From Bradyrhizobiaceae bacterium Ga0074131 (GTDB lineage Bacteria > Pseudomonadota > Alphaproteobacteria > Rhizobiales > Xanthobacteraceae), in contig LNEC01000006.1 in assembly GCA_001464035.1 (NCBI GenBank), positions 310,001 to 374,000 of the forward strand: DNA of 64,000 nucleotides. Reading direction: 5' to 3'. Positions 9,034 through 18,362 of this stretch are shown here, in pieces (the first letter of the stretch is position 1; each line of letters begins with the position of its first letter). The translations under genes and the position numbers were made by a program. Below the pieces are notes generated by a model. The model searched no databases and was not told the DNA's origin. It was given only the letters and a program-made list of their open reading frames with translations.

Positions 9034-9736
9034 CACATTTCCATTCCATGATCCATCGCCCAACGGGGCCATGACGGTTGCGGACGAGTTGCGCGTCGAA
9101 CACCGGCGCGCCCCACGCGTTCCCAGACGCCGCAGGCCTTGAAGCTGCGGCAGGCGGCGAGTGCGCCGCGCGCACGATCCATCGCGTCTCCGCCGCCGAG
9201 GGCGCCGGCTCCGCCGCCACCCGCAGCAACAATCCGGTGACGCCGGACGCCTGCGCCGCCAGCGTCAGCTTGCGGCTGGCGACGAGATCGAACTGCCGGG
9301 CTTCGCCCCAGACTTCCAGCACCACCGCGCCAAGCGCATCGCAGGCCAGCGCGTCGGCCGCGGTCCGCAGTGCGGCATCCACATCGGCGGCGCGCACGGT
9401 CACCACGCGGCGCGGATCGAGGCCGAGTTCGGCGAGGCCAGCCATCGACAGCGCGCCGGATTCGATCTCGGTGAAATCCTGCCGCACCCACACCAACGGC
9501 CGCCGTGCCGCCACCCGTCCCGCAAGGCCCGCGATGAACCCCGTCGCCGCGGCGCTCTGCCTTCCCGCGGCAAACACCTCGTGCACCGCGGCCTGCGCGA
9601 GGCCCCCCTGCAGCGTCGCATCGGCATCCGCATGCCCGAGCGCCACGCGCGCCGGTGCGGTGGCGCCCGCATGCGCCTCGATGCGCTCGATGCTGCCGCG
9701 CAAATTCGCAAGCGTGTTGGTGCGTGCGCCGGTCAT
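8924..9736 (-). CDS. imuA: ImuA, RecA-like mutasome accessory protein
   Basis: The 270-residue product has the ImuA/SulA-like pattern: VHEVFAAGRQSAAATGFIAGLAGRVAARRPLVWVRQ, ESGALSMAGLAELGLDPRRVV, and the terminal GPVGRWIMEWKCDECLF segment. ImuA is needed with ImuB and DnaE2 for damage-induced mutagenesis; it resembles a reduced RecA core. The start at 9736 is the first ATG. The coding region overlaps imuB by 110 bases in another frame, and the family's C-terminal motif lies within the overlap, so the overlap is genuine and not an artefact of start choice. First gene of the operon, transcribed from the promoter and SOS box at 9795-9841. Confidence 0.92.
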   Translation of the reverse strand: MTGARTNTLANLRGSIERIEAHAGATAPARVALGHADADATLQGGLAQAAVHEVFAAGRQSAAATGFIAGLAGRVAARRPLVWVRQDFTEIESGALSMAGLAELGLDPRRVVTVRAADVDAALRTAADALACDALGAVVLEVWGEARQFDLVASRKLTLAAQASGVTGLLLRVAAEPAPSAAETRWIVRAAHSPPAAASRPAASGNAWGAPVFDAQLVRNRHGPVGRWIMEWKCDECLFEKPATYPQPVAAAPAHRPHHASARAPERRAG

Positions 9737-9794
9737 GCGCCGCTCCTTGGGGGTTGGGCCACTGGTTGGAAGAGAACCAGAAGCTGGCTCATTT

Positions 9795-9841
9795 GTTCAT
9801 GATATGTTCTAATATAAAACTAACATGGCCAAGAGAGTCAA
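9795..9841 (-). promoter_or_regulatory. SOS promoter of imuA-imuB-dnaE2 with LexA box
   Basis: On the minus strand a TTGACT -35 (9836-9841) and TTTATA -10 (9813-9818) are separated by 17 bases. Just downstream, over the expected start of transcription, lies GAAC-N7-GAAC (9795-9809; GTTC-N7-GTTC on the plus strand), the LexA box of alphaproteobacteria. LexA bound here would block the promoter. The box is 59 bases before imuA and 83 bases before the divergent radical SAM gene, so it could affect both. Confidence 0.85.
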
Positions 9842-9891
9842 TCAGGATCGGCACTCAGATGATTTCTGAATGGAATCAAGGGGATTAAACG

Positions 9892-11133
9892 ATGAATGTA
9901 CAACGCAAGCTAGAAATCCTGGCCGATGCTGCCAAATACGATGCATCGTGCGCCTCCAGCGGCACCGAGAAGCGGGATTCCAGCGACGGCAAGGGTCTCG
10001 GTTCGACCGCGCCCGGCATGGGCATCTGTCATTCCTACGCGCCCGACGGTCGCTGCATCTCGCTGCTCAAGATCCTTTTGACCAACGCCTGCAACTATGA
10101 CTGCCTTTATTGCGTCAACCGCGCCTCCAGCAATGTCCCCCGCGCCCGCTTCACGGTCGATGAGGTGGTAAAACTGACGCTCGACTTCTATCGCCGCAAC
10201 TACATCGAGGGATTGTTTCTCTCCTCCGGCATCATCCGCAGCGCCGACTACACCATGGAGCAGGTGGTCAGCGTCGCGCGCAAGCTGCGCCAGGAGCATC
10301 ACTTCCGCGGCTATATCCATCTCAAAACCATTCCGGAAGCCGATGACGCGCTGATCGCGGAAGCCGGTCAATATGCCGACCGTCTCAGCATCAACATCGA
10401 AGTGCCGGAGGAAGCCAGCCTTGCCAAACTCGCCCCGGAGAAAGATGTGCGTGCCATCCGCCGCACCATGGGCCGGCTGCGCCTGAAACTCGATGAAGCC
10501 GGCGAAGGCCGCAAGCTCACGCCGAAGGGCAACACCGCGCCGAAATTCGCGCCGGCCGGCCAGAGCACCCAGATGATCGTCGGCGCCGATTCCGCCAGCG
10601 ACCGGACCATTCTCGATACCAGCGCCAATCTCTATGGCTCCTACCGGCTCAAGCGCGTCTATTACTCCGCCTTCAGCCCGATCCCGGATGCCAGCCACGC
10701 TTTGCCCCTTTCCGCCCCGCCGCTGGTCCGCGAGCACCGGCTCTATCAGGCCGACTGGCTGATGCGGTTTTACGGTTTCGACGTTGGTGAAATCGTCGAT
10801 GAAACCGCCGGCATGCTGTCGCTCGATATCGATCCGAAGCTCGCCTGGGCGCTGCGGCATCGCGACCGTTTTCCGCTCGATGTCAACCGCGCCAGCCGCG
10901 AGGACCTGCTGCGCGTGCCGGGCTTCGGCACCAAGGCGGTCGACCGCATCATCGCTACCAGGCGGGTGACGTCCATCCGGGCGGCCGATCTCGCCAGGCT
11001 GCACATTCCACGGAACAAGGCCCTGCCCTTCATCGTTCTCAGCGATCACCGGCCCTCGCCGCATCTGCTGGACAGCGCCGGATTGGCGGAGCGCTTCAAG
11101 CCGAAGGCGACGCAACTCGGATTTGGTTTTTGA
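9892..11133 (+). CDS. Putative DNA modification/repair radical SAM protein (UDG-linked family)
   Basis: The 413-residue protein carries a CNYDCLYC cluster motif (C-x3-C-x2-C) near residue 67-74 for a 4Fe-4S/SAM centre, FLSSGII in the strand that often holds SAM contacts, and a C-terminal helix-hairpin-helix (VNRASREDLLRVPGFGTKAVDRIIATRR) typical of DNA-binding proteins. This is the family named for its fixed linkage to a uracil-DNA-glycosylase-like gene, and here that gene follows with a one-base stop/start overlap. The reaction is not known; a role in recognising or repairing a modified base is an inference from the hairpin-helix domain and neighbour. A good ribosome site (aagggg) precedes the ATG. 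Confidence 0.9.
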   Translation: MNVQRKLEILADAAKYDASCASSGTEKRDSSDGKGLGSTAPGMGICHSYAPDGRCISLLKILLTNACNYDCLYCVNRASSNVPRARFTVDEVVKLTLDFYRRNYIEGLFLSSGIIRSADYTMEQVVSVARKLRQEHHFRGYIHLKTIPEADDALIAEAGQYADRLSINIEVPEEASLAKLAPEKDVRAIRRTMGRLRLKLDEAGEGRKLTPKGNTAPKFAPAGQSTQMIVGADSASDRTILDTSANLYGSYRLKRVYYSAFSPIPDASHALPLSAPPLVREHRLYQADWLMRFYGFDVGEIVDETAGMLSLDIDPKLAWALRHRDRFPLDVNRASREDLLRVPGFGTKAVDRIIATRRVTSIRAADLARLHIPRNKALPFIVLSDHRPSPHLLDSAGLAERFKPKATQLGFGF

Positions 11134-12578
11134 TGCACATCACCCTCGACAGCGAAACGGATTTCGACGGCTGGCGCCAAGCCGCGAGGCAGCTCGTGCT
11201 GAACGACGTGAGGCCACCCGAGGTGACATGGAGCGTGTGGGGCGCCGCGCCCGGATTGTTCGAGCCGCCTGACGACGTGCCGCCGCAGGATACGCCGTCC
11301 GGTACCTTCAGCGTACCGGCCAAATTCGTCGACCTCGCGCAATCGGCGATCCTGCACCGCAATCCCGAACGGTTTGCCATTCTCTACCGCCTGCTGTGGC
11401 GGCTGCGCAGCAACCATGATCTGCTCGATGTCGCGACCGATCCTGACGTGTCGCAAGCCATGACGATGGCCAAGGCGGTGCATCGCGACGAGCACAAGAT
11501 GCACGCCTTCGTCCGCTTCCGTGAAATAGGCCGCGAGCAGAAGTCGCATTACGTGGCCTGGTTCGAGCCGGAGCATCACATCGTCGAACTGGCGGCGCCG
11601 TTTTTCGCGCGCCGGTTTGCCGACATGGCGTGGTCGATCCTGACGCCGGAGGCTTGCGCGCATTGGGACGGCCGCGCCGTGTCGATCACGCCGGGCGTGC
11701 CCAAGGCCGAGGCGCCGACGCAAGACCGGCTGGAGGAAACCTGGCGGCGTTATTATGCCAGCATTTTCAACCCGGCCCGGTTGAAAGTAAAAGCCATGCA
11801 GAAGGAAATGCCCAGGAAGTATTGGCGGAACCTGCCGGAGGCCTCGTTGATTAAGCCTCTGATTGAAGGCGCAGAACGCGCCACCGCCGCCATGATCGCC
11901 GGCGCCGCCACGACCCCCCACAAGGCCCAGAAGCGGCCGGAACCTGTCATGCCACGAACACCGTCATCCACAGCCGGCGATATCGAATCCATCCGCGAGC
12001 AGGCCGCCGCTTGCCGCGCCTGTCCGCTATGGAAAGACGCGACGCAGACCGTGTTCGGAGAAGGTCCGCCGCATGCACCCTTGATGCTGGTCGGCGAGCA
12101 GCCCGGCGACAAGGAAGACCTCGCCGGCCGGCCGTTCGTGGGACCGGCGGGCCAGATGCTCGACCGTGCGCTGGAACAAGCCGGCATCCCGCGCGGAAAA
12201 GTTTACGTCACCAATGCCGTTAAGCATTTCAAATTCGTGCCGCGCGGAAAAATCCGCCTGCACCAGAAGCCGAACACGTCGGAAATCAGGGCATGCCGGC
12301 CATGGTACGAACGCGAGCTGAAGTCGGTCCAGCCCGATCTGGTGGTGGCGATGGGCGCCACCGCCGCGCAAAGCGTGTTCGGCAAGATCATGCCGGTCAA
12401 CAAGACCCGCGGCCGCCTGATCGATCTCGCGGACGGCCCCAGGGCGCTGGTGACCGTGCACCCGTCCTATCTGTTGCGGCTGCCGGACGCGGAGGCCAAA
12501 GCGCGGGAATATCAGCGATTTGTCGACGATCTCAGGATGGCCGCCGATCTCATCCGCAAACCGGCGCGCGCGGACTGA
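11133..12578 (+). CDS. UdgX-type uracil-DNA binding protein fused to DUF4130 domain
   Basis: The 481-residue product has two parts. Residues 1-240 match the DUF4130 'putative DNA metabolism' domain that accompanies the radical SAM protein. Residues 285-475 are a family-4/UdgX-like uracil-DNA glycosylase: CRACPLW (C294, C297) and C388 as cluster ligands, GEQPGD at 321-326, and KIRLH at 373-377 in the place of the UdgX loop KRRIH, with the histidine that forms a covalent bond to abasic DNA retained. In many bacteria these two parts are separate genes or fused as here. TGATG overlap with the radical SAM gene means coupled translation. The variant loop is discussed in the findings. Confidence 0.9.
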   Translation: MHITLDSETDFDGWRQAARQLVLNDVRPPEVTWSVWGAAPGLFEPPDDVPPQDTPSGTFSVPAKFVDLAQSAILHRNPERFAILYRLLWRLRSNHDLLDVATDPDVSQAMTMAKAVHRDEHKMHAFVRFREIGREQKSHYVAWFEPEHHIVELAAPFFARRFADMAWSILTPEACAHWDGRAVSITPGVPKAEAPTQDRLEETWRRYYASIFNPARLKVKAMQKEMPRKYWRNLPEASLIKPLIEGAERATAAMIAGAATTPHKAQKRPEPVMPRTPSSTAGDIESIREQAAACRACPLWKDATQTVFGEGPPHAPLMLVGEQPGDKEDLAGRPFVGPAGQMLDRALEQAGIPRGKVYVTNAVKHFKFVPRGKIRLHQKPNTSEIRACRPWYERELKSVQPDLVVAMGATAAQSVFGKIMPVNKTRGRLIDLADGPRALVTVHPSYLLRLPDAEAKAREYQRFVDDLRMAADLIRKPARAD

Positions 12579-12745
12579 ACCGTCGCGGGGCTTCGGCGCA
12601 AGAACCTGACAATAATTTGACAATCGTCCGCGCAACCTTTAATTGTGCAGGTCTTAGCGCCGCGCGACGCTCGCGGGGTCGGCGCGCTGCGTGGCAGCCC
12701 AGCCCCGGATGCCGCGCAGCGCGCGGGCCTCGCGCCGCGGACGTC

Positions 12746-13918
12746 TCACGCCGCCAGCGTGTTCTCCACCAGCTTGATCCAATACGAGGTGCCGTAGACG
12801 ATGGCGTCGTCGTTGAAGTTGTAGGCGGGATGGTGCAGTCCGGCGCTGTCGCCGTTGCCGCAGAAGATAAACGCACCCGGACGCTGCTCCAGCATGTAGG
12901 CGAAATCCTCCGCACCCATTAGCGGCGGCATGTCGTGAACATTGGCGTCGCCGGCAATCTGCTTCGCCACCTGGGTTGCAACGTCGGTCTGCGAGGCGTG
13001 GTTGACCACCACGGGATACCCGCGCTCGTACACCAGATCGATCCTGGCGCCGGTCATCTGCGCCACGCCAGCGACGACCTCGCGCACCCGCTTCTCCACC
13101 AGTTCCCTGACCTCATCCGTCAGGGTGCGAACGGTGCCCCTGAGTTCGGCAGTTTGCGGGATCACGTTGCGCGCGTTGCCGGCGTGGAACTCGCACATCG
13201 AAATAACGGCGGATTCCAGGGGATCGACGGTGCGCGAGACGATCGACTGCAAGGCGGTGATCAGTTGCGCGCCGACCAGAACCGAATCGATGCATTTATG
13301 CGGCCGCGCCGCGTGGCCGCCGAGTCCCTCGATCTTGATATCAATGGAATCGGTCGCCGCCATGATCGGGCCCGGCCGGATCGCAAACGAACCAATCGGG
13401 ATGCCGGGGCCATTGTGCATGCCGTAGACCTGATCGATGGCGAAGCGGTCCATCAACCCGTCCTTGATCATCGCGGCGGCGCCGGCGCCGCCTTCCTCCG
13501 CCGGCTGGAAGATCACCACCGCATCGCCGGCAAAATTCCGGGTCTCGGCGAGGTAGCGGGCGGCGCCGAGCAGCATCGCGGTGTGCCCGTCATGGCCGCA
13601 GGCGTGCATCTTGCCCGGCGTCTTGGAGGCATAGGGCAGATCGGTTTCCTCCTCGATCGGCAGCGCATCCATGTCGGCGCGCAGCCCGATCACCTTGATA
13701 TCGCCCTTGCCGGCGGGCTTGCGGCCCCTGATGACGCCCACCACGCCGGTGACCCCGAGACCGGTCGCCACCTCGTCGCAGCCGAATTCCCTTAAGCGCT
13801 CCGCCACGAAAGCCGCCGTGCGGTGCACGTCGTACAGCAATTCCGGATGCTGATGGATGTCGCGGCGCCAGGCCTGGATGTCGGGTTGCAGATCGGCGAC
13901 GCGGTTGACGATGGGCAT
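12746..13918 (-). CDS. M20 family metallopeptidase / amidohydrolase (hippurate hydrolase-like)
   Basis: The 390-residue protein has all M20D landmarks: GLRADMDALPI, HACGHDGHTAMLLG with metal-binding C/H residues, QPAEEGGAGA with the catalytic glutamate pair, MHNGPGIPIG, a dimerisation/lid domain with GGHAARPH, and MGAEDFAYM near the end. Members remove acyl groups from N-acyl amino acids, hippurate or indole-acetyl conjugates; the exact substrate is not readable. The protein begins at the ATG at 13918. It is transcribed away from the GMC oxidoreductase (14056), with 137 bases between the two starts, where a shared control region may lie. Confidence 0.92.
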   Translation of the reverse strand: MPIVNRVADLQPDIQAWRRDIHQHPELLYDVHRTAAFVAERLREFGCDEVATGLGVTGVVGVIRGRKPAGKGDIKVIGLRADMDALPIEEETDLPYASKTPGKMHACGHDGHTAMLLGAARYLAETRNFAGDAVVIFQPAEEGGAGAAAMIKDGLMDRFAIDQVYGMHNGPGIPIGSFAIRPGPIMAATDSIDIKIEGLGGHAARPHKCIDSVLVGAQLITALQSIVSRTVDPLESAVISMCEFHAGNARNVIPQTAELRGTVRTLTDEVRELVEKRVREVVAGVAQMTGARIDLVYERGYPVVVNHASQTDVATQVAKQIAGDANVHDMPPLMGAEDFAYMLEQRPGAFIFCGNGDSAGLHHPAYNFNDDAIVYGTSYWIKLVENTLAA

Positions 13919-14055
13919 GGAGATCTCGGTCCGGTTTGAGCGATTTTACACTGTCTAGCACGCGTCCGCGATCCGCCCAACAGCCTCCGGCCTGTACAGC
14001 GGACGGCTGCAACGGTATGGCCTTGGAGCCCGGGCGGGCGGCATCGTGGTGGCTT

Positions 14056-15684
14056 ATGAAGCGGCTGGAAGGTGATTTCGACTACATCGTCGTCGGCGCG
14101 GGCACCGCCGGCTGCATCGTCGCCAACCGGCTGTCGGCCGATCAGAGCAAACGCGTGCTGATCCTGGAGGCCGGCGGCGACGACAACTGGATCTGGTTTC
14201 ATATCCCGGTCGGCTATCTGTTCGCGATCGGCAACCCCCGCTCGGACTGGATGTTCCGGACCGAACCGGAAGCTGGGCTGAACGGCCGCTCGCTGGCCTA
14301 TCCCCGCGGCAAGGTAATCGGCGGCTCGTCCGCCATCAATGCGATGATCTCGATGCGCGGACAGGCCGCCGACTACGACCACTGGCGTCAGCTCGGCCTC
14401 ACCGGCTGGGGCTATGACGACGTGCTGCCGGCGTTCCGGCGGCTGGAGGATCACTTCCTGGGGGACAGCGAGCATCATGGCGCCGGCGGCGGCTGGCGGA
14501 TCGAGGCGCCGCGATTGTCCTGGGCCATTCTCGACGCGGTCGGCGACGCCGCGGAGCAAATGGGAATCCGGAGGATTCCGGATTTCAACACCGGCGACAA
14601 TGAGGGCGTCGGCTACTTCCATGTCAACCAAAAGCGCGGACGCCGCTGGTCGTCGGCGCGGGGTTTTCTGAAGCCCGCCTTGACGCGTCCGAACCTGCGC
14701 CTCGAAAAGAACGTGCTGGTCGATCGCCTGATCGTTGAGAATGGCCGCGCCGCCGGCGTGCGCTTCATTCAGGGCGGCGAAGTGGTCGAGGCCCGCACAA
14801 AAGGCGAAGTGATCCTCTGCGCCGGCTCGATCGGATCGATCCAGGTGCTGCATCGTTCCGGCATCGGGCCTGCCGACTGGCTGGCGCCGCTCGGGATCGC
14901 GACCGTGCTCGACAGGCAGGGCGTCGGGCGCAATCTGCAGGACCACCTGCAGCAGCGCGCGATCTACCACGTTGAGGGGGCGCGCACCCTCAACGAAACC
15001 TATTACTCGCTGATGCGGCGCGGCCTGATGGGCCTCGACTATGCGTTCCGCCGCCGTGGACCCTTGACCATGGCGCCGTCGCAGCTCGGCATCTTCACCC
15101 GCTCGGACGCTACCCGCGAGCGCGCCAACATCCAGTTCCACGTGCAGCCGCTGTCGCTCGACAAGTTCGGCGATCCGCTGCACCGCTTCCCTGCCATCAC
15201 CGTGAGCGCCTGCAATCTGCAGCCGACCTCGCGCGGCACCGTGCGCATCCGCTCGGCGCAACCGCACGAGGCGCCGGCCATCGCGCCGAATTATCTGTCG
15301 ACCGGCGACGACCGCGAGGTCGCCGCCGACGCCATCCGCGCCACGCGGCGGCTGATGCAGCAGCCGGCGCTCGCGCCGTACCACCCGCGGGAATATCTGC
15401 CGGGGCCGTCGGTCGGCGATGACGATGCGTCGCTGGCGAAAGCCGCCGGCGATATCGGCACCACGATTTTTCACCCCGTCGGCACCGCGAAGATGGGCAC
15501 GGCGAGCGATCCCCTCGCCGTGGTCGATGAACGGCTGCGGTTTTACGGGCTGGCCGGCCTTCGCGTGGTCGATGCCTCCGTGATGCCGACGATCACCTCC
15601 GGCAATACCAACACCCCGACGGCGATGATCGCCGACAAGGGCGCGGCGATGATCCTGGAAGATTCGCGCGTTCGCAACCAATGA
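14056..15684 (+). CDS. GMC family FAD-dependent oxidoreductase (choline/alcohol dehydrogenase-like)
   Basis: The 542-residue product opens with FDYIVVGAGTAGCIVANRLS, the ADP-binding fold for FAD, followed by YPRGKVIGGSSAINAMISMRG (GMC signature 1) and CAGSIGSIQVLHRSGIG (signature 2). The C-terminal part has HPVGTAKMG with the active-site histidine and TSGNTNTPTAMIADKGA. Enzymes of this group oxidise primary alcohols such as choline or polyethylene glycol. The frame opens at 13936 but the family N-terminus fits the ATG at 14056 (MKRLEGDFDYIV). A very long minus-strand frame over this gene is a codon-bias shadow. Confidence 0.92.
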   Translation: MKRLEGDFDYIVVGAGTAGCIVANRLSADQSKRVLILEAGGDDNWIWFHIPVGYLFAIGNPRSDWMFRTEPEAGLNGRSLAYPRGKVIGGSSAINAMISMRGQAADYDHWRQLGLTGWGYDDVLPAFRRLEDHFLGDSEHHGAGGGWRIEAPRLSWAILDAVGDAAEQMGIRRIPDFNTGDNEGVGYFHVNQKRGRRWSSARGFLKPALTRPNLRLEKNVLVDRLIVENGRAAGVRFIQGGEVVEARTKGEVILCAGSIGSIQVLHRSGIGPADWLAPLGIATVLDRQGVGRNLQDHLQQRAIYHVEGARTLNETYYSLMRRGLMGLDYAFRRRGPLTMAPSQLGIFTRSDATRERANIQFHVQPLSLDKFGDPLHRFPAITVSACNLQPTSRGTVRIRSAQPHEAPAIAPNYLSTGDDREVAADAIRATRRLMQQPALAPYHPREYLPGPSVGDDDASLAKAAGDIGTTIFHPVGTAKMGTASDPLAVVDERLRFYGLAGLRVVDASVMPTITSGNTNTPTAMIADKGAAMILEDSRVRNQ

Positions 15685-16253
15685 CGAATCGGCATCGCCT
15701 GTGGGTCGAGCATCGCGGCGCATCGCGCTGGCGCGAGGCCAATTCCAGCAAGCGCCTCATCCGTCGCACCAATTATGTTCGGTTTCCGAAAAATCGCTTT
15801 GAGGATCCATCCATTGTCATGGCTCTCTAAACTCGGCTTTCCCACGCGATAACGGACTAACATAACAGGGTTGCATGATTACCCCTTACCCCGTGGCAGC
15901 GTGCTCTCGGAGCGCCTCCTTCACCCCTGCGGATCACGGCCCGACCGATGCGGCGTGGTTCGCGGCAAGGCGGTGGGCCGAGCACGGGTAGCCCCACCGA
16001 TTTCTGGGTCTGGCCCATGCTTGAGCATCCGCACGGGGCTGTCGAAACGACGTGGCACCGACCGCACAGCGGACACCGGCCAACATGAAGATGATTTAAT
16101 TTTCCAGGCTGAAATTTCCGGCGGTTTGCGCCGTAGCTGTTTTGTCGGCGCGCAGCGTCCGGCCGACGCCTCCGCCGGCCAGCGGTCCCACCTCTTTCAG
16201 GTCGCCCCGGGGTGGGGCCGTCTGGGGCGTATGTTCATGCAGAATGTGAGAAT
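15685..16253. other. Intergenic stretch without a convincing gene
   Basis: About 570 bases between the GMC oxidoreductase and the terminator of the small gene at 16290. A 145-residue frame (15871-16308) has no recognisable motif and runs antisense into the small secreted protein gene, so I do not call it. No tRNA or clear repeat is seen. Upstream AT-richer bases near 15770-15870 are unremarkable. Confidence 0.5.
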
Positions 16254-16273
16254 GGGGAGCCCGAGGGCTCCCC
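16254..16273 (-). terminator. Hairpin downstream of the small His/Arg-rich secreted protein gene
   Basis: A perfect 9-bp stem ggggagccc / gggctcccc (16254-16262 with 16265-16273) lies 16 bases beyond the stop at 16290. On the minus strand it is followed by attctcacattct, which is not a clean T-run, so termination may be weak. Confidence 0.5.
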
Positions 16274-16289
16274 GAAGGTTTCGCCCGAG

Positions 16290-16559
16290 TTACCAGCGAC
16301 GGCCGTGATGCCAGCCGCCGTGGCGGTGGTGGTGGCGACCGCCGAAACCGAACCGGGCCACCGGTCCGTAATGGCGGTAGTATCGAGGGGCGGTGCGGAA
16401 GCAACGGCCATAGGCATCGCAAACCAGACGAACCTGCTCGACGTTCGACGCGATGCCCGCGTTGGTAGCCAGACCGATCGGCATGGCCGTAGCGGTTCCC
16501 GCTGAAAGTGCTGCGCCGCCGAGAGCGGCCAGTCCAACAAGTGCGTATGTAAGTTTCAC
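16290..16559 (-). CDS. Small exported His/Arg-rich hypothetical protein
   Basis: The 89-residue product has a signal peptide (MKLTYALVGLAALGGAALSA, cleavage likely after TATA), a conserved middle VEQVRLVCDAYGRCFR with two cysteines that could form a disulfide, and a C-terminal tail of H, R, G, Y and W that may bind metal. Similar small secreted proteins with the same VCDAYGRC block are common in Bradyrhizobium; no function is known to me. The start is GTG at 16559 with a ggagag ribosome site five bases upstream. A hairpin follows the stop. Confidence 0.75.
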   Translation of the reverse strand: MKLTYALVGLAALGGAALSAGTATAMPIGLATNAGIASNVEQVRLVCDAYGRCFRTAPRYYRHYGPVARFGFGGRHHHRHGGWHHGRRW

Positions 16560-16637
16560 ATTACTCTCCGTGTTAGGTCACCCGCGAGAGTAATGGAGGT
16601 TCCTCCCTGAACCTCACCTGAGTGCCGACCACCCGCA

Positions 16638-16790
16638 TCAGGTCCGGAAGAAAACGAAATAGATCACCGCGAACGCCACCACCACCAGCGCAAGACTCCA
16701 GACCAGCACGTTGCGCACGGTTGGTCCGCGCTCCGCACCGCGTGCCTCGATCGCTGTTTCGACGATTTGTTCGTTTTCACGTTTAGCCAT
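16638..16790 (-). CDS. Tiny single-span membrane protein
   Basis: A 50-residue frame: MAKRENEQIVETAIEARGAE, then a hydrophilic RGPTVRN and one strong membrane segment (VLVWSLALVVVAFAVIYFVFF) at the C-terminus ending in RT. The ATG at 16790 has an excellent ribosome site (aaagagga, six bases upstream). The layout suggests an N-in, C-out tail-anchored protein. No family name comes to mind. A longer frame extends upstream but shows no protein-like features. Confidence 0.65.
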   Translation of the reverse strand: MAKRENEQIVETAIEARGAERGPTVRNVLVWSLALVVVAFAVIYFVFFRT

Positions 16791-17228
16791 GGGTCCTCTT
16801 TCAACTTGTGAAGCGCGTGATCGTGACGTCAAGCCAGCGAGATACCGACGAGTCGCCCAGACGGTTGCCGCAGTGTTTGCCGATCCCGCCTTCCGGCAGG
16901 TCGCCATCGCGTAACGTCGACGCCCCGAGTCACCACGAGCTTGGGCGGCGGCCATCGGCCTCCAACGAGCCCGCCCATTCGAAACCGTCCCGACCCCGGC
17001 ATCCGAACCTGGGCTAGGCGATCTGAATCTCCGGCACATCCCGAGAATGGCCAGAAATTTCTTGCCATTGAATGCCAAGTTTCGAGGTACGGTTTCGTTC
17101 CGGTGATCTCATCGCTATATGACAAGGTTAAACGGAACCTGCTCGACGCAAGAAAGTTCCAGCGCTGAGGCTCGTCAGGGATGCAGCGATAGGCTACGCG
17201 TAGTTGCTCCTCCCCAGTGAGTTTCCAG
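16791..17228. other. Intergenic stretch without a convincing gene
   Basis: 438 bases between the tiny membrane protein start and the LLM oxidoreductase. Short frames on both strands lack ribosome sites and motifs. It should hold the divergent promoters for both neighbours but I could not identify clear -35/-10 pairs. Confidence 0.5.
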
Positions 17229-18251
17229 ATGGCAGCATTGTCTATTCTCGACCTGGTTCGCGTCACCGTAGCGGTCGATGCGCGCGGCGCGCTCGATAAC
17301 GCCAGGCATCTCGCAGCGCATGCCGAGGGCTGGGGCTATCGGCGTTTCTGGGTGGCGGAGCATCACAATATGCCCGGCATCGCCAGCGCTGCGACATCGC
17401 TCGTCATCGCCCACATCGCCGCGGGCACGCGACACATCCGGGTCGGCGCCGGCGGGATCATGCTGCCCAATCACGCCCCGATCGTCATCGCCGAACAATT
17501 CGGAACGCTGGCGCGGCTGTTCCCCGGCCGCATCGATCTCGGCGTCGGCCGGGCGCCGGGTACGGATCAGATGACGGTGCAGGCGCTTCGCCGTACCCTC
17601 GGGGGCGTGGACAATTTTCCCCAGGACGTGCTCGAACTGCAGGCGTATTTCGCGGCCGTCGTGCCGGGCCAGCGGGTTCAGGCGGTGCCGGCGGCAGGAA
17701 CCGACGTCCCGCTTTGGATCCTGGGGTCGAGCACGTACGGCGCGCAACTCGCCGCCGAGCTCGGCCTGCCCTATGCCTTCGCTTCGCATTTTGCCCCTGC
17801 CCTGCTGATGCCCGCGCTCGAGATCTATCGCAGCCGCTTCAAGCCTTCCGCTCAGCTTGAGCGGCCCCATGCCATGGTGGGCGTCAATATCATCGCCGCC
17901 GACACCGAACGCGAGGCGCGGCGTCTGGCGACGACCCAACAGATGTCGTTCGCGGACATCTTCCGTGGCGCACGCGGTCTCAGCCGTCCCCCGATCGACG
18001 ACATCGAAAGTTACTGGTCGCCGATGGAAAAATCGCAGGCCATGCAGATGCTGGCCCGCTCGATCATCGGCGCGCGCGATACGGTGCGAACCGGTATCGA
18101 CGCCCTCATCACCGAAACCGGCGCCGACGAATTGATGATCGTGTCCGATGTGTTCGAGCATGACGCCCGGCTGCATTCCTTCAACCTGATCGCCGAGGCC
18201 GGGGGTGCATCGGGAGCGACTTCCGCGATGGGTCGTCAGCTTCGCGTGTAG
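17229..18251 (+). CDS. LLM class flavin-dependent oxidoreductase
   Basis: The 340-residue protein belongs to the bacterial luciferase-like monooxygenases: [47 protein letters not shown] at the start (the WVAEHH motif is diagnostic), [42 protein letters not shown], then [23 protein letters not shown]. These enzymes use reduced FMN or F420 supplied by a partner reductase to oxidise varied substrates; no partner is adjacent. The ATG at 17229 suits the family start better than the GTG at 17217. Confidence 0.92.
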   Translation: MAALSILDLVRVTVAVDARGALDNARHLAAHAEGWGYRRFWVAEHHNMPGIASAATSLVIAHIAAGTRHIRVGAGGIMLPNHAPIVIAEQFGTLARLFPGRIDLGVGRAPGTDQMTVQALRRTLGGVDNFPQDVLELQAYFAAVVPGQRVQAVPAAGTDVPLWILGSSTYGAQLAAELGLPYAFASHFAPALLMPALEIYRSRFKPSAQLERPHAMVGVNIIAADTEREARRLATTQQMSFADIFRGARGLSRPPIDDIESYWSPMEKSQAMQMLARSIIGARDTVRTGIDALITETGADELMIVSDVFEHDARLHSFNLIAEAGGASGATSAMGRQLRV

Positions 18252-18362
18252 GGCTACGGCCGGCCGCGCGCAGGGTCGCGGGCGTCATCCGCAGGGCTAC
18301 CTGGAGCGCCCACATGGCGCAGCGCCCGATCCGCCGGTTGATCAAGGGTCTCTGCTGCGCCG

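Noticed and set aside
11012..11037. A perfect EcfG consensus ggaac-N17-cgtt inside the radical SAM gene
   Set aside because: It is within coding sequence and about 95 bases before the next start; the codons there encode the conserved protein, so it is probably chance.
13792..15723. A 643-residue open frame on the minus strand over the GMC oxidoreductase
   Set aside because: It lies fully opposite a clear GMC gene and has no motif; long antisense frames are expected at this GC content.
15871..16308. A 145-residue plus-strand frame before the small secreted protein gene
   Set aside because: No motif, overlaps the terminator and end of a better supported gene on the other strand.
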